DNA from: Gammaproteobacteria bacterium
Lineage (GTDB): Bacteria > Pseudomonadota > Gammaproteobacteria > Enterobacterales > Psychrobiaceae
DNA: 64,000 bases
Direction: 5' to 3'
Assembly: GCA_013214945.1 (NCBI GenBank)
Contig: JABSRT010000006.1
Coordinates: 176,254 to 240,253, forward strand
How positions within the stretch are numbered: the stretch's first letter is position 1; every line of letters begins with the position of its first letter. Below the pieces are notes generated by a model. It was given only the letters and a program-made list of their open reading frames with translations, did no database searches and had not been told where the DNA came from. Shown here in pieces: positions 1 to 9,233 of this stretch. The translations under genes were made by a program, and so were the position numbers.

Positions 1-1470
1 CCGATGAATGGCATCATGGGCATGATCCAGCTGGCGCTGCAAACAGAATTAGATCTTAAGCAAGCTGATTATTTAAATAAAGCCCATAGTTCGGCTAACG
101 TCTTGCTCGACATCATTAATGACATTTTAGACTTTTCCAAAATTGAAGCGGGCAAGCTGGCATTAGAGCAAGTGCCGTTTAATTTGGAAGAGGTATTAAG
201 TGCGGTGGTTAATGTTAATGTCTTGGCGGCGCAAGACAAGCAGCTAGAACTCATATTGCATCCGCCGACAACGCCGCTGGCCTTGTTGGGCGATCCATTG
301 CGGCTTAATCAAATATTGACCAATGTGGTATCAAATGCGGTTAAGTTTACCGCCCAAGGTTTTGTCGAGCTGCGTTGTGATGTTCAAAGCCAAAGTCCGC
401 AGCAGGTTAAGCTAAAGTTTAGTGTTACCGATACCGGTGTTGGCATTGACTCGAGCAAGTTACACCGACTATTTAAGCCATTTAGTCAGGCCGATGGCTC
501 AACCACCCGTCAATATGGTGGTTCGGGATTAGGTTTGTCTATTTCGCAGCATTTGGTGCAAATGATGGGCGGCAGTTTTGAGGTTGTTAGTCAATTAGGC
601 CAAGGCAGTTGCTTTAGTTTTACCATTGAATTGGCGTTAGAAAACCAGCAATTACCGCAACCATGGCGTTTGCCTGAGCAGCTTCGTGAACCAGCGATCT
701 TGCTGGTGGAACCTTGCGAACGCGCACGCATTAGCTATCAACAGACCTTAACTGAAATTGGTTTTACGGTGACGCCTGCGAGTAGTTTAGCCGATGCCGC
801 CGAGCAGCTTGAGTCTGGTTATAATTACCAAGCGATCTTGCTTGACTGGACCCGAGAGCAAGACCGTAACACCGTACAATTACAAACGGTTGCTAAGCTG
901 GCTAATAAAGCGCTATTAATTTTGATGGTTGGTTATGGCGATGACGTAATGAAAGATCCTAAGATAAGTTCCCTCGTCAAAGGTGTACTTAGTAAGCCGC
1001 TATCGCCAATGGTCATGGTAGAGCAAGTCAGTCAACTGCTCGATCAAGCAACGGTGCCTACTGTCGCTAAAAAGGCTGCTAGCGTTGAATTTAAAGGAAA
1101 ACTGCTGTTAGTTGACGATAATATAATAAATCAGCAAGTCGCTAAAGGTTTGTTAGAGTCACAAGGTTATCAAGTGGACTTGGCTGTTAACGGCCAAGAA
1201 GCGGTAGAAGCTGCATTAAATCATCACTATCACGCGGTATTAATGGATATTCAAATGCCGGTAATGGACGGTTTAACAGCAGCGGGAGAAATCAGAAAAA
1301 CCTACTCACTCACTCAATTACCTATTATTGCGATGACCGCACATGCAATGAGTGGCGATCGAGAAAAAAGCATTGATGCTGGTATGAATGATCATATAAC
1401 CAAGCCGCTGATTTTAACTGAAATGTTCGAGACTATCGCGCGCTGCATTAGCGAGAGCGATCCGTTATAA
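1..1470 (+). CDS. Hybrid sensor histidine kinase, 3' part (5' end outside window)
   Basis: The reading frame is open from base 1 and the first visible residues (P-MNGIMGM) are those that normally follow the phospho-acceptor His of a HisKA H-box, so the gene is cut by the window edge and the His lies upstream. Visible domains in order are the end of HisKA, then HATPase_c with N box (DPLRLNQILTNVVSNAVKF), G1 (DTGVGI), F box (FKPFSQAD) and G2 (GGSGLGLSI). A degenerate receiver follows (about 230-345; the acceptor region reads LLDWTRE), then a canonical receiver (about 370-480) with VDDN, phospho-acceptor Asp near residue 415 in LMDIQMPVMDG, the MTAHA switch and KP. It probably autophosphorylates and passes phosphate to its own receiver. 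The signal it senses cannot be told because the N-terminus is missing. Confidence 0.9.
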   Translation, partial: PMNGIMGMIQLALQTELDLKQADYLNKAHSSANVLLDIINDILDFSKIEAGKLALEQVPFNLEEVLSAVVNVNVLAAQDKQLELILHPPTTPLALLGDPLRLNQILTNVVSNAVKFTAQGFVELRCDVQSQSPQQVKLKFSVTDTGVGIDSSKLHRLFKPFSQADGSTTRQYGGSGLGLSISQHLVQMMGGSFEVVSQLGQGSCFSFTIELALENQQLPQPWRLPEQLREPAILLVEPCERARISYQQTLTEIGFTVTPASSLADAAEQLESGYNYQAILLDWTREQDRNTVQLQTVAKLANKALLILMVGYGDDVMKDPKISSLVKGVLSKPLSPMVMVEQVSQLLDQATVPTVAKKAASVEFKGKLLLVDDNIINQQVAKGLLESQGYQVDLAVNGQEAVEAALNHHYHAVLMDIQMPVMDGLTAAGEIRKTYSLTQLPIIAMTAHAMSGDREKSIDAGMNDHITKPLILTEMFETIARCISESDPL

Positions 1471-1481
1471 CCGTGCAAACG

Positions 1482-1506
1482 GCGGCTAGTATCGACTAGC
1501 CGCTTT
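1482..1506 (+). terminator. Rho-independent terminator after the hybrid kinase
   Basis: A perfect 9-bp GC-rich stem (GCGGCTAGT / ACTAGCCGC) with an ATCG loop lies 11 bases past the stop codon and is followed by TTT. The T-run is short. It sits between convergent genes. Confidence 0.6.
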
Positions 1507-1531
1507 AATGAAATTGGCTATTAATCACAAG

Positions 1532-3364
1532 CTAACTCGCTTGTGATTTTGGGTTGGCGTGCTGGAAATTATCTTGCATCCTTGCCTGCGAGCTAAAGAA
1601 CTTACTGTCTTTGTAAGGAAATTTCATAAATCCAGATACGCCAAGGCCGTTAATTAGCGGTACTTTAGCGATCAAGCTATCAATAAGTTGCTGGAAATAT
1701 TGTTGTTGCGAACCATCGAGCAATGACAGGTAGTTATGGATCTTTAAATCTTTTTCAAGCGCTTCAAAAATAATACAGCCGGTGTGATGAACCTGATTCA
1801 TCTTGGCTAAAATTTCCATCATTTCATCGGGTAAATCCAGTTGTTCATCGGGATCTTTGTCATCTTCAAAATAAGAGTGAAGCCGACTGCTGTCATCAAT
1901 TTGGGGTTGATCATGAACATCAAAAGTTAACGTGGTCTGCTCATAGGGCAAGTATGGCTTGTCCTGACTGTCGCGCTCAATATGTTGGGTTTGCTTAGCG
2001 TTGAAGAAACACGCTTTAAAAATGCCTTCACGGTCGATTGCTCGCGCCAAATTCACCATGTTATTGACGGCGCAACCAAAGGAGCGTCGTAATGACGGAT
2101 CATAAAGATTTAAATTTGAGTCGATATAAAGGCCATCATCTTGCCAATGAATAGCCAAACCGCCGACAATCGGAAATTTACCTAAGCGACTAACCGAGGC
2201 TAGAAAAGCTTTAGAGTTGTCGCCCATGCCCGCGAGAAAGTTTTTATAATAATTATCGAGCTGAACGTCATCAATATCATCAAACTCGCTTAAATGGGCT
2301 TCTTCTTTAAGGAATGATTTACGAGAGGTATAAACAACCGATTCCAGATCTTCATTTGACGGATGAATCCATACCGGCAATTGAGGTGGGCTTGGAGATG
2401 CTTGCTCAGCTGGCACCACAATGTTTTTCATGTACTTCATGTTATTAATAAAGTAATCGCCAGCTTGGTGACGTAGTTTGATGTCGCTACTCATCATATT
2501 TTGTAGCGTGATGGCAAACTCCTTGGGCAAACCAAGGGACGTTACCGAAATAACTTGCGATCCAAAGCGGCAAGACTGGCCAGACGCTAACGCATAGAGC
2601 GTACCGGCCAAGCCCTGCTCATCAAAACGCGGGGAAGACAACGCGCCATTTAACTGCTCTTCGCCAATAAAATAAACATCGCCTAGCCGGGCATTAGTAT
2701 GCTGTAAATCACCAGACATTAACTCCATCACGTTGGCATTAAAAAATTGTCCTTGAGTATCAACTTGAGAGAACACCGATGAGCCCCAATCGATTAATCC
2801 GACCCGATTTTTATGTGGATCATACACAATATTAGACGGCTTAATATCACCATGAATAATAGGTTTTTTTAGTTGTCTTAACTCGATTAATATCTCGACC
2901 AATTGGCTGGCGATATCGATTAATATTTTAGCGGGCAGCGGGCCCTGACTGATCGAATATTTTTCTAAATCAATGCCGATGGCTTGCTGCATTGCCAATA
3001 TCCGTTGTTTGCCGATTTTAAAATAACCGAGGCATTTAGGCACCAGTGGAAAATTGACTTGCTCTAGCATAAAGGCTTCTTCTTCGAGCCGGTCTTGCAC
3101 ATGCTCAGGCAAGGTAATACGCGAGAATTTAAACACAAAATTTTGATTGGCAGGTGACAAAGCCGAAAATGCAAAACCGTAAGCGCCTTTGCCAATATAT
3201 TGCGGATTACGATAACCCAATTGCTCAAGTTGCTGATGACAAAGATCTATCCAATCGCGCAGCTTTTTGGCGTCGTGATGATTGAGTAAATAAATTGACT
3301 GTTCTTCAGAGATATAAAACTGTTGTAGATTAGGTTTTGTCATAGCATTAATTTGTGAGGGCAA
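1532..3364 (-). CDS. Ser/Thr protein kinase-like protein with long C-terminal extension
   Basis: The N-terminal half is an eukaryotic-type protein kinase fold: glycine loop GKGAYGFAF (58-66), putative ATP-anchoring Lys79 in VFKF, catalytic loop HGDIKPSN (171-178), and metal-binding DWG (192-194) in place of DFG. HGD replaces HRD, as in atypical bacterial and lipopolysaccharide-type kinases. Residues from about 330 to 610 form an extension with no motif I recognise. No signal peptide or membrane segment is visible, so it is probably cytoplasmic. An internal Met at residue 8 is an alternative start; neither has a clear ribosome binding site. It stands alone between a convergent histidine kinase gene and a divergent cytochrome c gene, which gives no hint of the substrate. 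Confidence 0.75.
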   Translation of the reverse strand: MPSQINAMTKPNLQQFYISEEQSIYLLNHHDAKKLRDWIDLCHQQLEQLGYRNPQYIGKGAYGFAFSALSPANQNFVFKFSRITLPEHVQDRLEEEAFMLEQVNFPLVPKCLGYFKIGKQRILAMQQAIGIDLEKYSISQGPLPAKILIDIASQLVEILIELRQLKKPIIHGDIKPSNIVYDPHKNRVGLIDWGSSVFSQVDTQGQFFNANVMELMSGDLQHTNARLGDVYFIGEEQLNGALSSPRFDEQGLAGTLYALASGQSCRFGSQVISVTSLGLPKEFAITLQNMMSSDIKLRHQAGDYFINNMKYMKNIVVPAEQASPSPPQLPVWIHPSNEDLESVVYTSRKSFLKEEAHLSEFDDIDDVQLDNYYKNFLAGMGDNSKAFLASVSRLGKFPIVGGLAIHWQDDGLYIDSNLNLYDPSLRRSFGCAVNNMVNLARAIDREGIFKACFFNAKQTQHIERDSQDKPYLPYEQTTLTFDVHDQPQIDDSSRLHSYFEDDKDPDEQLDLPDEMMEILAKMNQVHHTGCIIFEALEKDLKIHNYLSLLDGSQQQYFQQLIDSLIAKVPLINGLGVSGFMKFPYKDSKFFSSQARMQDNFQHANPKSQAS

Positions 3365-3604
3365 TCAATTTAAGAGTATGACTATTAATAAAACAAGGCA
3401 ACCAAAGTTATAATATTTGTTGCGAAATTTGTATTAATATATGGACAGACAAATTAATTTATAATTATAACAAAAAATTGATCAATGTCTTATTGCTAAG
3501 GTGAACCTTTGATTACTCTTAGCCATAACTATTAACATTAGCTCTAAGTAAAAGTTCTAAGCAATAGTTTTAAACAAAACATAATAATATTCAGGAGAAT
3601 AAAC

Positions 3605-3916
3605 ATGTTAAAAAAACGTTATATCGCACTGGCACTAGCATTATCATTGCCAATGCTAGCAAATGCAGCGGGTGATGCTGCGGCCGGTAAAGCAAAAGCG
3701 GCAATGTGCGCCGCTTGTCATGGCGCTGGAGGGGTTTCAGCTATTCCAACTTACCCTAATTTAAAAGGTCAAAAGGCTGCTTATCTTGAAGCTTCTTTAA
3801 AAGCTTTTAAAAATCAATCACGCACCGGTAACCAAGCTGCGGTCATGTATGGCATGGCCGCACCGTTAAGTGACGCTGACATTGCAAACTTAGCAGCGTA
3901 CTATTCTGCACTGTAA
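3605..3916 (+). CDS. Small periplasmic class I cytochrome c (c553/c5 type)
   Basis: Short protein of 103 residues with a typical Sec signal peptide (cleavage near ANA-AG, about residue 22), so it acts in the periplasm as an electron carrier. The haem-binding CAACH is at 35-39, and the distal Met ligand is probably Met81 or Met84 in [10 protein letters not shown], followed by the conserved C-terminal helix [12 protein letters not shown] good ribosome binding site (AGGAG) precedes the ATG. It is monocistronic, with its own terminator. Redox partners are not shown by the context; small cytochromes of this type in alteromonads are often encoded near polA. Confidence 0.9.
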   Translation: MLKKRYIALALALSLPMLANAAGDAAAGKAKAAMCAACHGAGGVSAIPTYPNLKGQKAAYLEASLKAFKNQSRTGNQAAVMYGMAAPLSDADIANLAAYYSAL

Positions 3917-4001
3917 AAAATTAAGCAGATAACCCGACGCTGCCAAGTATTGGTTTAGTATCAGGGGTTACAAAAACCTTAACCAAAACTCAGGTTAAAC
4001 C

Positions 4002-4029
4002 AAAAAGTCCATTACGATGGGCTTTTTTT
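4002..4029 (+). terminator. Terminator after the cytochrome c gene
   Basis: Stem AAGTCCA / TGGGCTT (one G-U pair) with a TTACGA loop, followed by seven T's, 85 bases after the cytochrome stop codon. Confidence 0.65.
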
Positions 4030-4133
4030 GTTAGCTTAGCGCCAATAACAAGGTGAGTCGTGTTATCGCAACTATCATATTGCGCTAAATGTTAACAAAA
4101 GATCGATATGTTGTGATTAATTCGAATTAAGCG

Positions 4134-4163
4134 TTGACAAGTGCTAATGAGAATGATTATTAT
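4134..4163 (+). promoter_or_regulatory. Promoter with overlapping Fur box for the RyhB-like RNA
   Basis: A perfect -35 hexamer TTGACA (4134-4139) and TATTAT (4158-4163) are separated by 18 bases. Between and over them, 4143-4161 matches the 19-bp Fur consensus at 15 positions by my alignment. A Fur dimer here would block polymerase when iron is plentiful. The expected transcript start is near 4170. Confidence 0.8.
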
Positions 4164-4169
4164 TACGTC

Positions 4170-4314
4170 ACGTTCTCAGGGACGTATCTCCTGACAAACT
4201 ATATGCTGTTTATATGGATTGTTTTAGAGTAAATATCGAATGTTGGTATTTGCTTGAACACGACTATTGCTCACATTGCTATTTTTCGGCCGCATTTTGC
4301 GGCCGCTTTTTTTT
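4170..4314 (+). ncRNA. ryhB: RyhB-like iron-starvation small RNA
   Basis: The segment holds TTGCTCACATTGCT (4267-4280), identical to the conserved target-pairing core of enterobacterial and Vibrio RyhB, preceded by CACGACTA as in RyhB. It lies behind a Fur-box promoter and ends in a strong terminator with an 8-bp stem CGGCCGCA/TGCGGCCG and eight T's (4307-4314). Predicted length is about 145 nt, longer than the roughly 90 nt of E. coli. By family knowledge it would act with Hfq to down-regulate mRNAs for non-essential iron proteins when iron is short. The 5' end is inferred from the promoter only. Confidence 0.85.
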
Positions 4315-4676
4315 GCCTCTCTAAAAATTATCAGTCAAGCTTCCTTACTCAAATTATTGTATTTAACGTGACTAACTCTCGTCATTAGCATTGTCGCGAG
4401 AGGATCGCGGAAAATAACTGCAAATTTAGTGATATTGGTCTGCTAATTGATCAAAAAAAGACTTGAAATTTATCGTTAACTTAAGTCGGTCGACTGCTAA
4501 TAAAAATAAATTAAATAAAAGCTGGTAATCGAATCGAATTCTGGTAAATTATCGCTCCTGCCAAATTATTCTGGTTAATAAATGAGCCTGCCGAGGTCTC
4601 ATTTCTAGCTAAAGTTAGTAGTTTGGCTTAAAAACACCCTAAGATCGTATAAGGCAAACTCCATGCCATAAAATTA

Positions 4677-4685
4677 TTATCCACA
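4677..4685 (+). promoter_or_regulatory. DnaA box (perfect)
   Basis: TTATCCACA is an exact match to the high-affinity R1 DnaA box. It is one of two in the polA upstream region, both in the same orientation and 135 bp apart. Confidence 0.55.
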
Positions 4686-4782
4686 AAAAATAATTTTTAC
4701 TATAAAATTCATCTCTTTATCTTTTTCTTAAGCAAAAACAAATATTTAGCGTTAAATTATGCAGCTTTGTGCTATTTGATGT

Positions 4783-4791
4783 TGCTATAAT
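4783..4791 (+). promoter_or_regulatory. Extended -10 promoter, probably for polA
   Basis: TGCTATAAT is a TGn-extended consensus -10 hexamer about 200 bp upstream of the polA start; no good -35 is seen at 16-18 bp. Transcription would start near 4798, putting the second DnaA box just downstream of the start, where DnaA binding could repress. Confidence 0.45.
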
Positions 4792-4811
4792 AGAATTTCT
4801 TCTCAACAGAG

Positions 4812-4820
4812 TTATCCACA
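4812..4820 (+). promoter_or_regulatory. DnaA box (perfect)
   Basis: The second exact TTATCCACA in the polA upstream region, about 14 bp past the predicted transcript start. Confidence 0.55.
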
Positions 4821-4997
4821 GAATATATTTATAATAAGTTGAACATTTCACTTACTAATCTATTTTAAAAGAACTTTAAATTGTCAAGCTAACTTTTAGT
4901 AGCGAACAATAAAAGTTAGTTAACTAACCTTGTCGAATATGGCATGCTTAATGCCGTAAAATCCTGTTCATTTTCTGATAAAAAACGATAAAAAAAT

Positions 4998-7781
4998 ATG
5001 GCTACAATTCCTGAAAACCCTTTTATTCTCGTTGATGGTTCCTCTTATCTGTTTCGTGCGTTTTTTTCGCCACCACATTTAACGAATTCTAAAGGCGAAG
5101 CCACTGGCGCTGTATACGGTGTCATTAATATGTTGCGCAGTTTAGTTAAGCAATACAAACCGTCAAATATGGTGGTGGTATTCGATGCTAAGGGCAAAAC
5201 GTTCCGCAATGACATGTATAGTGAATATAAGGCCAATCGACCGCCGATGCCTGATGATTTACGGATTCAAATCGAACCATTACATGAGCTTATTCGTGCG
5301 ATGGGCTTGCCGCTTATATCGATTGCTGGTGTTGAAGCCGATGATGTTATTGGTACATTGTCGACGTTGGCGAGCAAGCGGGGCATACACACGCTAATTA
5401 GTACCGGCGATAAAGACATGGCGCAGTTAGTTGATCAAAATACCACGCTGATTAATACCATGACAGACACGGTATTGGATCGTGACGGTGTGATCGGCAA
5501 ATTTGGTGTGCCACCAGAGCTTATTATCGATTTACTTGGCTTAATGGGTGACAGTTCAGACAATATTCCCGGCGTGCCAAAAGTTGGTGAAAAAACCGCG
5601 TTAGGCATGCTACAAGGCATTGGCTCGATTAATGATATTTATCAAAACATTGATAAGCTGTCTGATTTAAGTTTCCGTGGTGCTAAAACGATTGGCAAAC
5701 GAATGCTTGAGCATGAAGAAATGGCGCGTTTGTCTTACGACCTAGCCACGATCAAGATTGATGTTGAATTAGACCAAGGTTATGACGACTTTAAAATTGC
5801 TGAACCACAGCAAGATGAGCTAATAAGACTCTTTGGTCAGCTTGAATTTAAGCGCTGGTTGAGCGAAGTGATTGATGGCGGTAATTTATTGGCCAGTGGT
5901 CAAGCGAGCACTCAGAACGCTGCTACTGCCGAATCAGCCAATACGATTAAAACCAATAACTACCCGGTTATTTACACCCTAGGTCAGCTTAATCAGTGGC
6001 ATAAAAAACTGACCAATGCAGAGTTATTCTCGTTTGATCTAGAAACCACTAGCTTAGATTATATGGCGGCTGAAATTGTCGGCATGTCGTTTGCTGTTCA
6101 AACGGGCGATGATAGCTTCGAGGCGGCCTATTTGCCGTTGGCACATGATTACGAAGACGCACCTAAGCAAATAGAATTAGCCTTTGCGCTTGAGAAATTT
6201 AAAGCACTGCTTGAAGATCCAACAAAAGCTAAAGTCGGCCAAAACCTTAAATATGATCGTAATGTGTTAGCCAATTATGACATTAAACTGGCGGGTATTA
6301 AGTTCGATACCATGCTGGAGTCTTATGTCTTTAACTCGACGGCAGTTAAGCACAACATGGATGCCTTATCGCTTAAATATTTAAGCCACAAGACCATTAA
6401 TTTTGAAGACGTTGCAGGTAAAGGCGTTAAACAAAAGACCTTTAATCAAATTTCTATTCTTGAAGCCGGGCCTTATGCCGCTGAAGATGCTGATATCACC
6501 CTAAGGTTGCATCAAAATTTATGGCAAAAGGTCAGTGCTGAGCCGAAATTAGCAAGCTTGTTTAATGAGATAGAGTTGCCGTTAATTCCGATCTTATCGG
6601 ACATTGAACGCCACGGGGTTTTAATTGACGCCGACATGTTGCTTGAGCAAAGCAAGTATCTAGCCACCCGCATTACTGAGCTCGAACAGCAGGCGTGGAG
6701 CTTAGCGGGTGAGGAATTCAACCTAGGCTCACCCAAGCAATTGCAAGACGTGTTGTTTAGCGATGAAAAAATGGCACTGCCGGTATTAAAGAAAACGCCT
6801 AAAGGCGCGCCGTCGACCAACGAAGAAGTGCTGCAAGAATTAGCGCATGATTATGAGTTACCAAAGACTATTTTAGAATACCGCAGCCTGAGTAAACTTA
6901 AATCGACCTATACCGACAAGTTACCTTTGTTGATAAATGCGAAAACTGGCCGGGTTCATACCTCGTATCATCAGGCAGTTACTGCGACAGGGCGTTTGTC
7001 GTCAAGCGATCCTAACTTGCAAAACATTCCAATTCGCAGTGAAGAAGGGCGTAAGATCCGCCAGGCCTTTATTGCGCCTGAGGGATATCAGATTGTCGCG
7101 GTCGATTATAGCCAAATTGAATTACGGATTATGGCGCACTTATCGCAAGATAAAGGCTTGTTAACGGCCTTTGCCAATGACTTAGATATTCACAAAGCCA
7201 CAGCCAGTGAGGTATTTAATACCCCATTTGATGAGGTGACAACCGATCAACGTCGCAGCGCTAAAGCGGTTAACTTTGGTTTAATTTATGGCATGTCGGC
7301 GTTTGGTTTAGCCAAACAGCTCGATATTCCACGCGGTTTAGCCCAGCAATACATTGACAGCTATTTCAGTAAATACCCTGGCGTGCTCGATTATATGGAA
7401 AATACTCGGCTATCAGCGGCAGACAAAGGATACGTTGAGACATTAGCTGGACGTCGTTTGTATTTGGCTGATATTAATGCCAAAAATGGCGCGCGTCGTA
7501 AAGCTGCTGAGCGTGCCGCTATTAATGCACCCATGCAAGGAACTGCCGCCGATATCATTAAAAAGGCGATGATTTTGGTTGCTGGTTGGTTAAGTGAACA
7601 ACCTAGTGGTGATGCGTCAATGGTCATGCAGGTACACGATGAATTGGTGTTTGAGGTCAAAACCGAATTGGTTGAACAGTTCTGTAGTAAAATTATCGAA
7701 CTAATGGCCCAGGCCGCTGATCTTGATGTACCGCTAATTGCTGAAGCTGGTTTTGGTGATAATTGGGAACAAGCTCATTAA
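4998..7781 (+). CDS. polA: DNA polymerase I
   Basis: Full-length (927 residues) three-domain polymerase used for Okazaki-fragment processing and excision repair. The N-terminal 5'-3' exonuclease domain (about 1-300) has the [11 protein letters not shown] start and the acidic [10 protein letters not shown] region. The 3'-5' proofreading domain keeps its motifs: [10 protein letters not shown] (Asp near 346), [11 protein letters not shown] and [11 protein letters not shown]. The polymerase domain has motif [13 protein letters not shown] (Asp near 703), motif [15 protein letters not shown] and motif [11 protein letters not shown] (near 880). All catalytic residues appear intact, so proofreading should work. 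The gene is monocistronic; the region behind it holds two tandem terminator-ended repeats at the place where enterics and vibrios carry the spf small RNA. Confidence 0.98.
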   Translation: MATIPENPFILVDGSSYLFRAFFSPPHLTNSKGEATGAVYGVINMLRSLVKQYKPSNMVVVFDAKGKTFRNDMYSEYKANRPPMPDDLRIQIEPLHELIRAMGLPLISIAGVEADDVIGTLSTLASKRGIHTLISTGDKDMAQLVDQNTTLINTMTDTVLDRDGVIGKFGVPPELIIDLLGLMGDSSDNIPGVPKVGEKTALGMLQGIGSINDIYQNIDKLSDLSFRGAKTIGKRMLEHEEMARLSYDLATIKIDVELDQGYDDFKIAEPQQDELIRLFGQLEFKRWLSEVIDGGNLLASGQASTQNAATAESANTIKTNNYPVIYTLGQLNQWHKKLTNAELFSFDLETTSLDYMAAEIVGMSFAVQTGDDSFEAAYLPLAHDYEDAPKQIELAFALEKFKALLEDPTKAKVGQNLKYDRNVLANYDIKLAGIKFDTMLESYVFNSTAVKHNMDALSLKYLSHKTINFEDVAGKGVKQKTFNQISILEAGPYAAEDADITLRLHQNLWQKVSAEPKLASLFNEIELPLIPILSDIERHGVLIDADMLLEQSKYLATRITELEQQAWSLAGEEFNLGSPKQLQDVLFSDEKMALPVLKKTPKGAPSTNEEVLQELAHDYELPKTILEYRSLSKLKSTYTDKLPLLINAKTGRVHTSYHQAVTATGRLSSSDPNLQNIPIRSEEGRKIRQAFIAPEGYQIVAVDYSQIELRIMAHLSQDKGLLTAFANDLDIHKATASEVFNTPFDEVTTDQRRSAKAVNFGLIYGMSAFGLAKQLDIPRGLAQQYIDSYFSKYPGVLDYMENTRLSAADKGYVETLAGRRLYLADINAKNGARRKAAERAAINAPMQGTAADIIKKAMILVAGWLSEQPSGDASMVMQVHDELVFEVKTELVEQFCSKIIELMAQAADLDVPLIAEAGFGDNWEQAH

Positions 7782-7862
7782 TTATTATGTTAATAGTAAC
7801 CAATAGTAATCAATGGCTTAATGTTAACTTTTAAATGGTTTTTTAAATAATGCAAAAAACGC

Positions 7863-7980
7863 GTTATTTTTATGAACTATTGCGCAGCCTCGTTGACTAA
7901 TCATTGTAGTTAGTTATCTCTGTTGTAAAACATTTCCTTGTTCCGGCCTTATTTTAGGCTGGTTTTTTTTGCCTTTTTTC
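7863..7980 (+). ncRNA. Candidate small RNA, tandem copy 1
   Basis: First of two 118-bp units, 136 bp apart, that I align at about 110 of 118 positions. The unit has an inner hairpin (ACTAA...TTAGT), an unpaired AAAACATTTCCTTGT stretch and a terminator stem CCGGCCT/AGGCTGG with eight T's, all pointing to plus-strand transcription. In this copy the outer arms (around 7875-7886 and 7919-7926) have diverged and no longer pair well. It sits just after polA, the position of Spot 42 (spf) in enterics, but lacks the Spot 42 signature near its 5' end. No strong promoter was recognised, so it could instead be polA 3'-UTR. Confidence 0.55.
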
Positions 7981-7998
7981 AGTCAACCGTAAAAATTA

Positions 7999-8116
7999 GT
8001 TATTTTTATGAACTATCGAGCAACCTCGTTGACTAATCTTTGTAGTTAGTTATCTCGATAGTAAAACATTTCCTTGTACCGGCCTTATTTTAGGCTGGTT
8101 TTTTTTGCCTTTTTTC
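7999..8116 (+). ncRNA. Candidate small RNA, tandem copy 2
   Basis: Second copy of the unit. Here the outer arms form a perfect 9-bp stem (ACTATCGAG / CTCGATAGT) enclosing the inner ACTAA/TTAGT hairpin. An unpaired linker ending in CATTTCCTTGT follows, then the terminator ACCGGCCT/AGGCTGGT with eight T's. The eight differences from copy 1 fall mainly in the outer arms, while the linker and terminator are almost identical, as expected if the linker is the functional part. The next gene (epmA) is convergent, so this is not its leader. Function is unknown. Confidence 0.55.
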
Positions 8117-8151
8117 TGTAACCGTGAAAATGTTGATCTATTTTGTCGCAA

Positions 8152-9117
8152 TTAACACCGTTGCACTTCAAAAGCGATTACTTGATCGATGTGCGTTTGA
8201 TCTAACGCGAGCATCACTAGCCGATCTATGCCCAAGGCGACTCCTGCGCAATCGGGCAGACCGGCGTTTAAGGCCGCGATTAAGTTTAAATCAATCGGCT
8301 GTGGTGCCAACCCGGCAGCGACTCTTTTTTGATTATCGATTTTGAATCGCCGATGTTGCTCATCGCTATCAGCTAACTCATGAAAGCCATTGGCCAGCTC
8401 AATACCGCGATAATATACCTCAAATCGTTCGGCGACTCGTGGATCCGCTGGGCTAATTTGAGCGAGTGCCGCTTGTGAAGCCGGAAAGTCATAAATCATT
8501 ATCGGGCGCTCAAGGCCAATCTTAGGTTCAATTTTAAAGCAAAATAACAATTGCAATAACGTATCGTGATCTTGCTCGGTCGCGACAAAATCACCGAGAT
8601 CATGCGACATGGCTAATTGGCGCAATTGCTCAATGTCAGCGGTTAGTGGATCAATGGCTAAATGCTCGATAAAAGCTTGTTGATAGCTCATTGAGTCGCT
8701 AGGCGCGGTGTTTAACACTTGTTGCAGCAATATATCCATTTCGGCCATCAGGTCAATATGGTTGAACCCCGGGCGATACCATTCCAGCATGGTAAACTCA
8801 GGGTTGTGATAGCGGCCCGATTCTTCATTACGAAAAGATTTACAGATTTGATAAATGGCACCGCTGCCAGCGCACAACAATCTTTTCATGTGAAACTCAG
8901 GTGACGTTTGCAAATACAGCGTTTTACCATTGGCGGCGCCTGGGCCGACAAAAGTGGTGTTAAAGGTTTGCAAATGAACGTCAGTGACCGTGGCTTGTGA
9001 CATCGCTGGGGTATCAACTTCCATGACATCGCGCTGGGCAAAAAAATGGCGAACATTTGCTAAAATGCTGGCGCGTTGTTTTAGAGTTGAGATTGAGGCC
9101 GAGGGTTGCCAATTCAT
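8152..9117 (-). CDS. epmA: EF-P--(R)-beta-lysine ligase
   Basis: Class II lysyl-tRNA-synthetase-like enzyme (321 residues with this start) that attaches (R)-beta-lysine to Lys34 of elongation factor P. It closely follows E. coli EpmA (PoxA/GenX/YjeA) throughout: MNWQPSASI start, [16 protein letters not shown], motif 2 region [32 protein letters not shown] and motif 3 [12 protein letters not shown]. It lacks the tRNA anticodon-binding domain of true LysRS. I choose the ATG at 9117 because AGGA precedes it and because a longer frame would run into the efp terminator. It lies just downstream of its substrate gene efp, with epmB divergent on the other side. Confidence 0.96.
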   Translation of the reverse strand: MNWQPSASISTLKQRASILANVRHFFAQRDVMEVDTPAMSQATVTDVHLQTFNTTFVGPGAANGKTLYLQTSPEFHMKRLLCAGSGAIYQICKSFRNEESGRYHNPEFTMLEWYRPGFNHIDLMAEMDILLQQVLNTAPSDSMSYQQAFIEHLAIDPLTADIEQLRQLAMSHDLGDFVATEQDHDTLLQLLFCFKIEPKIGLERPIMIYDFPASQAALAQISPADPRVAERFEVYYRGIELANGFHELADSDEQHRRFKIDNQKRVAAGLAPQPIDLNLIAALNAGLPDCAGVALGIDRLVMLALDQTHIDQVIAFEVQRC

Positions 9118-9148
9118 GAGGCGTCCTATTTTATTTAGCGCATTAATC

Positions 9149-9180
9149 AAAAAAGCCCGCAGTTATAAACCGCGGGCTTT
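9149..9180 (-). terminator. efp terminator
   Basis: A 9-bp stem AAAGCCCGC / GCGGGCTTT with an 11-12 base loop; on the minus strand it is followed by a run of six T's. It separates efp from epmA. Confidence 0.8.
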
Positions 9181-9233
9181 GTGCTAACACTAAGGTAAAT
9201 TAGTTGTTATTTAACCAGAACTTTTGATAAAGG

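Larger units (their letters stand above)
4315..4997. other. Gene-free AT-rich spacer upstream of polA
   Basis: About 680 bp with no credible open frame on either strand. It holds two DnaA boxes and an extended -10 promoter (listed separately). I see no further structured RNA in it. Confidence 0.6.

Noticed and set aside
1521..1546. Hairpin AATCACAAG/CTTGTGATT at the kinase stop codon as a terminator
   Set aside because: It overlaps the last codons and has no T-run on the minus strand; more likely coincidental.
7863..8116. Tandem units as Spot 42 (spf)
   Set aside because: Position fits, but the conserved Spot 42 5' region (GTAGGGTACAGAGGTAAG type) is absent in both copies.
9149..9150. Upstream start of epmA at 9150
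   Set aside because: It would add 11 residues not found in the family and overlap the efp terminator; the ATG at 9117 has a ribosome binding site and the family N-terminus.
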